A stretch of DNA of 64,000 bases from Paragonimus skrjabini miyazakii. Its lineage: Eukaryota > Platyhelminthes > Trematoda > Plagiorchiida > Troglotrematidae. The stretch covers positions 48,712-112,711 of the forward strand of contig JTDE01000901.1 in NCBI GenBank assembly GCA_014338405.1, given 5' to 3'. Every line of letters starts with the position of its first letter. Positions within the stretch are counted from its first letter, which is position 1. The translations under genes and the position numbers were made by a program. This document shows, in pieces, positions 13,978 to 24,738 of the stretch. Below the pieces are notes generated by a model that did no database searches, was not told the DNA's origin, and was given only the letters and a program-made list of their open reading frames with translations.

Positions 13978-14167
13978 ATGGCGCGGTGGTCAGCACAATT
14001 ACTTCATGAAAGCGTGAACGGATTTCTAATCATGGCCACGGCAGAGATAAACAGGAATGCTGCTTCTCTAAAGGGATCGAGGGGTTGGTTTATGGGAATA
14101 CAACAGCTATGGTGGGTGATGTTCAGTTCACATGGGAAAACAAAACCCCTTACTACTCATAAGACAT
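13978..14167 (+). mobile_element. tRNA-derived SINE copy (plus strand), head-to-head with previous
   Basis: Starts at the A box (TGGCGCGGTGGTCAGC) and lacks the upstream head of the family. It runs through a degenerate B-box region and the body into the family tail (gggtgatgttcagttcac, then ccccttactactcataag near 14150). Same family as the adjoining minus copy, so the two form a head-to-head pair. The open frame of 70 codons across it is a by-product of the repeat, not a gene. Confidence 0.75.
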
Positions 14168-16306
14168 GGTTGTAGCATTTACGCTTCCCATGGGTCTTAA
14201 TAAACCAATAATTACGACTACACTGCTACTGAGGTAACTGAGCTGAATTTTCTTTCTACATTGTTTAATGGTAATCAATCATATTCCGTTTACAGACTCT
14301 TTGTTTAGCGTCAAACTCATATCGTATAAACAATGTTAATATATCACTGGCTGTTTCGAACGAAGAGACTGATTTCGCCGAAAAAAATATACACATGATT
14401 TTGTGATTTTACAACGTTTTTCTATTTATTTCAAACTAGCAATTTTGCCTCAAACCAAAACACTCTAGTTAGGGGAATCTTTTCGAATTAGTCTGCTTAT
14501 ACACTGAGTAAGCACAACGTCTAAAACGAAATATGTCAGAAATACATATATGAAACGTATGACAAGGATTAGGTTTCATTTGTTTTATAATCATTCGGTT
14601 CAATACTGCACAGTGATGAATCAGACAACCAAAATTGAAGTGAAAGTAACAACATTTTCGGACAGTTATTTTGCATCTGACGGTGTGCTACAACCTTCCC
14701 TACTACGATATGTGGAGCCCATTCTGTTTGTGCATGAAATCTCAAACCTTCTCAGAGTCCCGTTAATAATATATATGATGATGAAAACAGAAGTTTGCGT
14801 ACAATATACTGTCGATAAAAGTAAAAACACAGACCGATTCAAGCATGTTGCATAAGTCACTCATACATAAATGCCTCACATTCAACACGACTAAAAGCAA
14901 AGTGATACACCTCCGTTATTTGAGCTCCACAGATTACTTTCTGAAAGGCAACAGACTAGCAGCAAACGACACGTGCATATAGTTGCTTCAAGTGATCCTA
15001 ACCAGTCTCTCAATGGTTCATTACCGACCAACATAGCCAAACTGGTATTTAGCTTACTCATCAAGATGTTTCGACAGGTTCAAACAGGCCGTTTCATTAT
15101 TACGCACAGTTCGCCAGTGCAATCCGTCTTGGGCTGACTGTAAAAACTGGTATTCCGAATATCGTGAAAGACTACTCGTATTGAGAAGGCACGAGATAGA
15201 GCTACAAAACGGGTAATGACAACACGTTCTTTACCCTACCTGGATAGGTCGTGCAAACAGGAACATTTACCACTCCTTGGTTTTGTATGTGGGATCCTCC
15301 ATAGACCATTTTTTCTCTTAAGAAAGACACACGTACAAGGTATAAATAACCATTTTAAAGGCAACGTGCTTCAGCCACTACATCAGCTGAGTCGTTCCTA
15401 TTGCATAAACCATCCCCTTAAAGTCCGACTATGCAGAACCTGGAACAACCCGTCGAAGTCTTCCTTAACTACTTCATCGGCTGTTGAATTAACGCTTTGG
15501 CGTGACGCATACTTTGAGATGATATAACCGACTCTTTAGATACTTAGATATCTAAGAACATTGTTGCAGAAGGAGGGTATTTTTCTCCTCTAGCTGATGA
15601 TGTTAACCAAGTTATTTTCTGCTATGTGCTGCAGTGCGACTGTTGTATGTTTGATAGACTGTGCTACATTCCTACTTCTTCCTTTGTACTCCTTCTACTA
15701 CTGACCGTTTGGAACTGAAACATTCTCCCAGCTTACCTTCCCCTTCCTTAAAAGTAAAACACAGTAAGATAAAGACAAGCCCTTGCAGATCAACTTTTAA
15801 AAAAAGACCCAACTTACTTACGGGTAAGTTGTTAGTTACAATCTCAGCGTCTGTCTGGTCATCCGTGTAGTCATGTTTGTAGACCTGATGAGCAGCAACA
15901 ATCACAAAAACCGGTTGCCTGGTTCGAATAAATTTCACCCAGTAACTACCTACTGCGTGCGTCACTTTACCCCACTTAATCTTTTCACTGACCCGTAATT
16001 CTCATCATACAGGTCAACACCAACGCTGTTGTTTGATTTATACTGTGATGTTCCGGTCGTGGTGTATCCCTTTTTGTACACTTTAATTGGGTCTGTATAT
16101 CTTACATATGTGTTTACTGGGTATCGGCTTTTTATCATAATTTCGAGATAATGGCACTGAGATTCGGTCTGTCAGTAACGAACATAAACATGTTTTCATG
16201 CATATGCTCACCGTAAATGCCTCACCGATGAGATAGCATGTTTGTGTTCATACTTTCCCTCCGATTTTGAAACACATTCGAAAAATATTCATTTAATCGA
16301 TTGCAG
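14168..16306. other. No recognisable gene
   Basis: Contains several 60-100 codon frames (for example 14550-14855, 15216-15527 and both strands of 15661-15965). None has a recognisable motif or a convincing splice pair. The 15.0-15.5 kb part is somewhat richer in GC than its flanks and may be an old repeat, but I could not identify it. Confidence 0.5.
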
Positions 16307-16439
16307 TTTTGAAAGCGTGATTGTTTCCTTTCCCCCGGCATTATTATGCAACTATAATTCACTCAAGCGGATGGCCATATTGGAAGGTTTGTCTAAGCGG
16401 ACTACACGAGTGTCTTTCGATAGGCAGACTTCAGTCTAG
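16307..16439 (+). CDS. Possible terminal or internal exon, unknown protein
   Basis: The acceptor aatcgattgcag ends at 16306 and leads into 43 codons ending in TAG at 16439. The reading is mixed hydrophobic and basic (KRMAILEGLSKRTTR) without a known motif. An alternative end is a weak donor at 16386 (gaag|gtttgt, phase 1). That phase does not join in frame to the candidate exon at 17456, so if both are real they need an exon between them or belong to different transcripts. Confidence 0.25.
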
Positions 16440-17455
16440 AATTTCGATTACAAATGATGGCAGAGGTCGGTCAGATGATGAGGGCTGTAAAGTATGGTAA
16501 CAGTCTCGCAAATTAATTACATCCAGCCGCTTACATTTAAAATGCAGCTTCCACCCCAATAGTTTATAAAAACGCCCAGTATACCAAGACATCATTCAGA
16601 GATGTCCACTGTAGAACAGAACGTGGAACGCAGAAGAACTCTGCTTACTAACTGGATCTCTGTAACTGCAGGCTGACCAGCCATGGTCGCTTATTGTTGC
16701 ATTCGCCAGTGTACACATATTTGGTGGAATTGTTGTGTAGAAATAACGGATAGTTAGAGAAATAGGAAAGCTGTCTTAACGGATGTAGGGTTCTGTGTTA
16801 ACGTAAATTAGTAGTGACACAAACAAACATATGGTCGCCATGTGCCTCTGTTTGATACTTGCTGAACATTGGTGACTTCATGAGTCCACATATTATACCC
16901 ACAATCCGGTTACTTTATTCCAGGAAATGCCTTCTACCGTTTTGTTGAACCACTCGGAAACAGCTAATGCATCATCGCTTTAAGTGAGCAGAAACGGTTG
17001 ATCTTAAACAGACCGTATTTGATAACTTTCCTAACCCTTCTGTCGATTAAATGCTTAGCCAAGGAATCGTAACATAGAATCAGACATTGTGTTCTCGGTA
17101 GTCCTCGTAAGTAAACACGGTGGGTCTTCATTTACCGCAGTTCATTTGTCTACTATTGAGTCTCAACAAGAACACATCTTTTCTAAGTACTGACTGGTAA
17201 GTGGAATAAGCTGTTTCCCATTAGGTATATATGCACTTATCAAAACATTCTAGGCAGTGATTTGCTTGATATATGGGTCTTTTGAACGCAGGAATGAAAA
17301 TATGAAAACATCCGCAAACTGTTTAACAGTCAACCTTCCCAAACTGGTAACGGAAGATACCGAGGTTGTTGGGAAATTACCAAACGAACAACGCAACTCG
17401 TACACTGCGGATTACAGGCGAAAGTGTGTAAAATTCAATTTACATTTTCATCTAG
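16440..17455. other. No recognisable feature
   Basis: AT-rich sequence between two exon candidates. If those candidates are real this is probably intron. Confidence 0.45.
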
Positions 17456-17658
17456 AAGCACGAAAAATGTACCATCAATCGGATCTCGCGCACACTCCAT
17501 GTACCGTCCGGTTGGACCTCGCCCTCAGATTATGAATGATTATCTGCTTGTGCCGACCTCAATTGGAATGCCGAAACCCATTTTCCTGACCACACCACAA
17601 AAGACGGAAGTATTCTCACCAAGAAGAAGTCTAAACAGATTGCGCCTTTCAAAAAGAG
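17456..17658 (+). CDS. Candidate internal exon, basic Ser/Arg/Pro-containing protein
   Basis: A good pyrimidine-rich acceptor (ttacattttcatctag) ends at 17455 and a good donor (aaaagag|gtacgc) begins at 17659. The 203 nt between are open in the frame that both sites imply, and are visibly more GC-rich than the flanks, especially in third positions. The translation includes MYRPVGPRPQIMNDYLLVP and later SPRRSLNRLRLSKR, a basic serine-rich stretch that looks like a disordered segment with phosphorylation-type sites. I recognise no family. The exon enters in phase 2 and leaves in phase 1, which fits the start of the candidate at 23041. A second overlapping frame at 17257-17535 lacks these signals and is taken as a shadow. 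Confidence 0.45.
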
Positions 17659-19371
17659 GTACGCTCATTGATAGCGGATATTAAACTAGCAAATGTTCTC
17701 GGACAGATACCGTTTGCCACCTAGTCGGTTTTTCAAAGTATTATACAAGCAACTAAGACGAAATTATCGATTGATTACAACGAGGCTAAATCTGCGTCAG
17801 ATTTTACCGGTTCACCTCTTTTTACTACTGAGTCCGGCGGTATATATGAAGTGAAACGAATTTGTTTTTTTGTCTCATGAAATAAGAAATAAAAATTTTC
17901 GGATGCTAAGATGTCAGGTGTCATGTTTTATATTAATAACATTCTTTACAGACAACCAACAAATCCGGTTGCAAATTATAGGCTGCTATACTTATTTGTA
18001 GTAAATGATTTATTCAAAAAATTTAAAAGTGAATGAGAGATAATTATACTCCATGTTTCTATGGTGCTTTCCGGCTGCTACGATGACTCAAATCTATGAT
18101 CCTGTGGCTGTTAAAACTAAGTATTCGTAACCATAGAGTCTCGTATATGCCGACTGTGATAATGAGATTAATGCCAGCGATCTAATAAGTTAGAAAAAGT
18201 CAAACGGTTCAGCCGTTTCACAATTTTACGGTCCCACAAACAACCATTTTCAAGTAAACCACAATACAAATTCAGGGACAAATCGAAAAGTAGGGGTTCT
18301 TGGTATTACAGTGTTACTAAAAACGGACCGTCGGCACAATACATTCCACACTAATATCAGAATCAAACCTGTTGTTGTCTCAGAAGGTCCGATCTGCATA
18401 AACAAATCCACAAGTTTCACTGGCATCAGGCGCTATGTGAGTAGCATTAGTTGTTATTTCTCCGGTTCACCCATTATGCCAAGATTTTTTCCAAACTCAG
18501 TGTTTGTTTTGATCCACCTTTCCTAACCATTCGTATTGCACTGAGCAAACAAATCTTTCCGTGTTTCCACATAATTGACCTGATGGTTTCATGATGCCAT
18601 CAATTTTCACAGATAAGATACTGACTCACCCATGGATGAGCACAAGTCTATTTGCATAATTTTCAACTATATGAGAATTATGATTATCTCAGTGCTGTAT
18701 CAAAACAACGTGATGTGAAAAACGCCAGTGAACTCTTTATCATCCACACAATTCAAGCAGTCAGGTCTATGACATTTTATTCCGTGATTCCAACTAACTA
18801 TATAACTCTTTATTTGTTTTTCATGAATATATGCAAATTAGTTCAGTGGAATATGCCCGGTTTCACTGTAACAATAAAATATACCAAACGATTAAAAAAA
18901 TCCGGTTCTCTAAAAAGTAAACTTCCTATTTGATTTGTGGAATGAGAATAACACGACGCAACGTTTTTCGGTTACCCCAGAAAATCTTAAGTTAATGGAG
19001 TTTTATGACCTGCTGTAAACCTTACTGCTGTGCCGAAAATACAATTGTGTCATGATATCGAATGGGATTACAGGTAACTCGTACTTCTGGTAACCTGTAA
19101 TGAACCAAACTCAAGGTAGAAGCTGGTTCAGACCGATTGAGATAGCTGCATATTTCAGGAAGAGTAGCTAAGAATTTGTGCACTAATCCGAGGTTGAAAT
19201 TTATGATTTAAAAATACAGAGATAAAGGTCCAAATTATATCCGATTCATGGAGTTTGATAGAATGGAGCATAGAGGCAATAAAGCTGGGATTTTAGACGA
19301 GTTCAGGTTATTATGACCTCACAAATGATCCAATATCTCGGAAGGCCGTTGTGTATCCGTAGAGTTGGAGC
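17659..19371. other. No recognisable feature before the assembly gap
   Basis: AT-rich sequence with chance-length frames only (18311-18526, 18652-18933). If the exon at 17456 is real this is intron. Confidence 0.5.
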
Positions 19372-19471
19372 NNNNNNNNNNNNNNNNNNNNNNNNNNNNN
19401 NNNNNNNNNNNNNNNNNNNNNNNNNNNNNNNNNNNNNNNNNNNNNNNNNNNNNNNNNNNNNNNNNNNNNNN
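19372..19471. other. Assembly gap (100 Ns)
   Basis: Exactly 100 Ns, the conventional placeholder for a gap of unknown size between contigs. Distances across it are not reliable. An apparent open frame across it at 19365-19550 is an artefact. Confidence 0.98.
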
Positions 19472-21513
19472 CAAGTTTAGTCGTATTTTTGAGGGCTTCT
19501 ATGATTGTAATGCACCTGAGGACGATGCAGTGATTTATATCAACGTATGAACTGTCAGAATGGGCTTCGATGAGAGAACATTTTTTCTGGTACTGTTTAT
19601 GTGGCTAGTTCAAATCAAGCCGAAGACCAGATATTTCGCAGTTGGGTCTCATCTAGGTTATGAAATTTGCCACACCAATTATAAATGGTACAATTTAACC
19701 TAGTTTGTCAATCTGTGGAGTCTAGTAGGGGTAAATTGGTTTTTAAAAATTGGTATTATCCGTAAGCGACGATACTTGAATACTTGTTGAAGGGATAAGA
19801 AAGCCGAGACCACCTCCGACTGGTGATCAATTTCTGTATTGCTATGAGACATTATCAGTTGAAAGAATAAACTGAACCCTACCTAGGTGTTCATCATCAT
19901 CTATACAAAGGAACTTACGCACACTGTATGGAAATAATGAAGAACCACACAGACACAAAAGTTTTACACAATGACCGACACACAGCTCGCTAATCTCGTG
20001 ACAGCAACATCAATGTCACTACTAATTGCATCAATTACATTTGATGGTGGAGAACACTAGACCACGTTTCTTCTCTCTACATGTCACGTAGTGTAAAGGC
20101 ACAAGGTGGCATAACATTTATGTAAGTATTTTCCGTTCAATCAAATCCATTTACTATTAAAATTGGATGAGGATAAGCAGTAAACTTCAAAAATGGTAGC
20201 CGTTAACAGAAAATGACACTTTTAAATTATAGACACTGATCAATCAGACGAAGTTCTAACCTTGTCGTGATGCATTTTAACAAATGTGTTGGACAGTAAC
20301 CAAGTTTATAGAGGAGAACCTGACGACTGAATGATGTATGATACGTATAGACGATAGAAGAAACATTAGACCGGTGGATAGGGATATACGTATAGTTGTA
20401 GAGCTGACAATCGAACTCTCTATGCACCGCTTTTGATAAAACACCAAATTGCATGCTACATGGATTAGTTCTTTCATACAAATGTCAGAGAAAAGCAAAC
20501 AGACAAAACAGTATACTTACACACTATAAGCAAGCACATTTTGATTGATGACTTTATGGTATTTCCAACCCTCGCGAATATATTCACTCGAATGTATGAT
20601 CTATATTAAAATGTCCGGCTGTAAAGATTCGTTGTTTAATTTAAAGATCAATGCTTGCCAAAAGGTTAACGGTCGCCATGAAATGAATTTTCCTTGCCCG
20701 GACAAAGTGGGTGTTTTGTAATTCGTTTAGGCATAAACAGACCATAAAGGATTGGTGTCCTGGTGGACAGAATTCTAGTTTAGACCAGGAATTAGGCCTA
20801 TCAGAATCATTTCTAGATTCTTCGTAACAGACGGGTTCATCAGTAAGAAATCGATTGATAACTAGGCATTATCTGGTAGTACATCAGTATAGCTAACTGC
20901 TTTCTTTAAAAGCAGCGCATTCTAACACAGCCTTGAAGATATGTCAGTTTCTTGTGGTCAAACAGTCACCCTGGCCGATTAATTGTGCAATAATAGTTCT
21001 CCATTAATGCAGCATAATTTGAGTCGTTGTTTCAGCCTACTTAAAGTAAATCTGCCTCTACAGGTATCGAAATCTTGAGAATTATAAAGCGAAAATTACC
21101 GGAAGCAGCTTATCTCTCAATCGGACGGAACTGTCCTCAGATGACCTACCCAAAGATACAAAAACATTCAGACAGTACTCATAAATCTCACTGCCCTTTG
21201 TACATAACCCTCCTAGCATGAAGATCAGAAAACATTAATGTGCTACAGTTTAATACCTTCTTTTAAACAAACTTTTTCCAGTATCCTGGGTATAAGTCCG
21301 CCGATTTTACTATATCTGAAAGACCAAATAACATGGGGTGCATAACAGCATGAGAGTAAAAGTCGATTGCGTATAACCTAAGCATCAATTGACAAACACT
21401 TGGAATGAGACACGTACAATCGCAGGGGACTGATAGCCTTAATTTTCTTTAAGAATTTGCAGATTGTTAAACGCACAACAACAGTTTTGTAACAAATTAA
21501 CTCCCGTTTACAG
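19472..21513. other. No recognisable feature
   Basis: AT-rich, with two overlapping minus frames at 20227-20498 that show no motif. Nothing else is supportable. Confidence 0.5.
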
Positions 21514-21718
21514 ACTCGTTAGACGGTTATTGTTCAAACCACAGAGTTCAGTTGAGTATGGGAAGCAGCGTTATCGTTTCATTAGTAGATCGATCGAATG
21601 CTGTGACTCATGTGCTCCGTCAACGGATATGACAAGTGTTGGTCATGGCACTCGGTTTCTTTGTACATCAGACTTCCGATTAGCATCTAAACCTTGCTCC
21701 ATTGGGCAGAATGCTTAG
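21514..21718 (+). CDS. Possible terminal exon, unknown cysteine-containing protein
   Basis: A pyrimidine-rich acceptor (aactcccgtttacag) ends at 21513 and a second possible one (tttgcag) lies about 50 nt upstream. The frame is open for 68 codons to TAG at 21718 and is more GC-rich than its surroundings. It reads as a basic N-terminal part (RLVRRLLFKPQ) followed by a cysteine-containing part (SIECCDSCAPS), with no recognisable domain. It enters in phase 2, which does not match the exit phase of the 17456 exon, so it may be an alternative end, part of another transcript, or chance. Confidence 0.3.
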
Positions 21719-23040
21719 TTTAAAACATGTCGGCAGGTTACCTAACATTGTCAATACAAACTTTTATAAAACGTTCACATGAACTTACTTTGAAAACCTT
21801 AACAAGTCTTCTAACAACAGTTTGTAGGTTGATTAGGCTAACCTGCAGATAACAGTTTCTAATCTTTAAATAAATTAGCCCGAAATAAGTACTTCTATTT
21901 TTTAAAATCTTACCTTCTCGTCTTTGTTGTGTAGATTACGGTGACCCACCTTCTGGAAAAATGTAACATACTTTAATAGGTCAGGGTCACATGAATTCAA
22001 TGAAGGTGCACGGTTGGTGCTCACGTTAGATACACAATGTGTCAATGGTAAATGTTTATATACACTTAGATACTAAATGATAAATGTGACTGAGTAAACA
22101 AGTTTATGTACGGCGGAAATTCAAATAATGTGTACTTTCTATCAAAGAATCAGCAAGGTATGGCATAAGATAACAGACACTCCTGAATGTCAGTTGACTT
22201 GCTTGTACGGTAGCCGATTCATTTCGATTAAACTGGAAGAGCTATCTAACCCTCATCTTCGCCACTGATTGGTTCTCTATATTTTTGATGTGCATTCTCG
22301 TAGTTTCTGAGTGCAATAAATGAACTGGTAAAACATAACTGGCGGTTTAATCTAACCAGATCAACAATTAAATATGTAGAGATAGATCAGTAAACCAAAG
22401 CTGTCCCGCTAAACCTGTTAACACCTACCATTGAATATTTCAAGTGGTCGTTGGTTCAATCACATCTTCTTGATATGCTATAGGTCACTTATCATGACAC
22501 CACGAAACCTGAATGTCATGTTCCACTGTGTTATTCACATCATTTTTCGGGAAGGAAATCCGATTGATGAATAACTGAAAGTATTTATACTGACAAGCAA
22601 TTTAATCATTGTGTTTATTGTTGAGAAATGTTTTTCACAGTAACCATGTAGGTTGCACGTTTGCATGAGTATAAACAAAAATGGGATTAAAAGTTTCGTT
22701 CACCTGAATATCAACTGGCAACTCTCAGATTGACAACAGTTTCTAACCCATATCGATCGTACACAAACTATTCACCTAGATATCGCCTTAAATGTTATAA
22801 CTCGTTTAGCTGTGTCCGTGTGATACAGGGTTTAATTTAGAGTGGACGATGTGTTGTATTCAACAACAATGTATAGAAAGGAAGAAATACAAACGTTGTA
22901 GTTATATGTAGAAAGAGTCTAGCTTGAAATGTGCACGGTAAATCAATATTTCCGTTTCACCTGCTTGTCCACAATAAACGCTTACGATATAACCTTCACT
23001 AAACTATGCAGTAACGCATTTGTCTGTTCATTTTATGAAG
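21719..23040. other. No recognisable feature
   Basis: AT-rich sequence without supported frames, shared repeats or RNA genes. Probably intron if the flanking exon candidates are real. Confidence 0.45.
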
Positions 23041-23135
23041 GTTGTCGAAGTTATCGGGCATCGCGTTCCACTTCCAGCACGAGGTCTAGGAAAAGCAGCG
23101 TTTTGAGTAGCGTGACGAGATTTGATTTGGACGAG
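23041..23135 (+). CDS. Candidate internal exon, Arg/Ser-rich
   Basis: The acceptor region is gcatttgtctgttcattttatgaag and the donor gacgag|gtaggt is strong. The 95-nt exon is GC-rich and encodes an Arg/Ser-rich segment (SYRASRSTSSTRSRKSS) ending in FDLDE. It enters in phase 1, matching the exit phase of the 17456-17658 candidate, and leaves in phase 0, matching the candidate at 41551 and the terminal exon at 44006. The basic serine-rich character continues that of the 17456 exon. The acceptor ending in aag rather than cag or tag is its weakest point. The 135-codon minus frame overlapping its right end (23086-23493) shows no splice support. Confidence 0.4.
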
Positions 23136-24429
23136 GTAGGTAACTTGTGAACAGACCTACCCCAATATGAATAGTTGCGTATGCCTTCAAAACTGGACAT
23201 TCCCGTGACTGAATTAAGTTCTGCAGATATGATTCAAAATATGGGTCCGTTTGTTTTACAATTTTTACTAAACTAAACAACTGAGTTTTTATTTCATTTT
23301 CCGAAATACTCACTGCGTTGAAAAAAACGAGAGCTATGCAAGTAAAAGCTACATTAACTACAGAACAGGCATCGTCTACCAGCCTTAATATGGAAACATC
23401 CTGGTGTGATGTTTTAATTATGAACTGCATTAAACACATTAGCTCCAAAGTTGATCTCCATACGTACGAAATATGCAACACTACCGAAGTCATATTAGAG
23501 CACAGAAGTCAAGGTCAACAAATGATAAACACAATTAAAATTATCCAGTTTTAACTATGTAGAACTAACGTTACATTATTAAACGCTGGAAACTTAGCAG
23601 CGTACTTTTTGAAATGCACTGTATGACTTGTCTTAACTTAGTCATTGTTTTTTCTGAACCTTGAGCGTTTAATTGTTATATCTTTGGCTACGGCATCTAA
23701 GCAACGCCTGGTGAACTTTATATTTGTCCCAAGATTTAGATTTAAAAATTTCTCACTGTAGGTTTCTCATTCTGATAACTAAGTGTCTGTCAATTCATTT
23801 AGAAAAAAGTGAATAAGAATTTGGCCTATATTTCTTCTAACTGGTAATAAATAATGTTATCGGGATACGTTTTTCACCTGTGGCAATCGTGGCTGATAGT
23901 CGAGGGAATTGGCTACGCAATTGTGCTTGTGCTCGTCCCGTTAGCCGCAGATCCTAGTTTCACGGTCAGGAGTTAGTCTTCAGCGTTCAACTTCAAATCA
24001 ATCATATCGTGTTTTTTCATGTACACAACTGGTCACCTTGACTACCGGTGAAATGGCTGATAGCTGTTGTGAATTTGTTGAGTGCCGTCTGTACTAGGAT
24101 TCTTGAGAAATCAAACACGTGCATTGGTCATAATTATCATGAGGACAGGCGATAACTAAACCGAAGTGTTATGGTCACTGAGACTTATGTTGTTTGTCCA
24201 TAGATCAAACAGAAAAATGCACTGACCAGCGTGTCGGTTAATTGGGCTTCAACAAGAATTGTTAATTTTTTATCATGAATAACAGTAAACGCTGCTCTGG
24301 GAATTTTTTAAAAACAAATGGTTCTTTCACCTACCAACGTCACAAAAGCTGTATGCTCAGACATGGTTCGAACCGTTTCAAACCCTGAAAATAATAAAAA
24401 CATTTCATAAGTCGAAATTTACTCAAAAA
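23136..24429. other. No recognisable gene
   Basis: Opposite-strand frames overlap at 23086-23554 and neither has motifs. The 23.88-24.0 kb part is GC-richer and has weak A-box and B-box lookalikes, but no second copy in this window, so I do not call it a SINE. Confidence 0.5.
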
Positions 24430-24738
24430 GGATCACAGGTTTCGCATACCCATAGACCCTTCAACCGGCTCCTTTCGAAAACAAGCATTAGACTCAAGTT
24501 TCGCTCTGATTAGAGCTCATCACTTGTGTCTGCCCGGACTAGAACTCCGACCACGCTTTCTTGAGTTAAACATGTTGACCACTACACCACTGACCTCACA
24601 TTAGGCATCACTGAATCATCATAAGCGAACGCCTAATCACATTTGCTTGTGAGTAATGATAAGGTTGCTTGATCGTTTTCAGAGCAGACACAGTAACTGA
24701 CTCGCTGAATCCAGTCGATGACCCCTCGACTAGGACTT
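24430..24738 (-). mobile_element. tRNA-derived SINE copy (minus strand), best-preserved promoter
   Basis: On the minus strand this shows the clearest Pol III promoter of the family. The A box is TGGTGTAGTGGTCAAC (24576-24590) and the B box is GAGTTCTAGTCC (24537-24548), about 30 nt apart as in tRNA genes. Upstream is a head of about 140 bp (tcgaggggtcatcgactgg and onward) shared with the copy at 29.45 kb. Downstream is the body (gatgagctctaatcagagcg; gtctaatgcttgttttcg) shared with all copies. The tail motif gggtgatgttca is missing, so the 3' end is truncated or diverged. No target-site duplication was found by eye. Confidence 0.8.

Noticed and set aside
19365..19550. Open frame across the Ns
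   Set aside because: It exists only because Ns were translated as unknown residues.
23086..23493. 135-codon minus-strand frame
   Set aside because: It looks protein-like in composition, but overlaps a better supported plus-strand exon candidate at its end, has no splice signals that I can find and no recognisable family.
23880..24000. Possible further tRNA-like SINE head
   Set aside because: A-box and B-box resemblances are weak, spacing is irregular, and no second copy occurs in the window.
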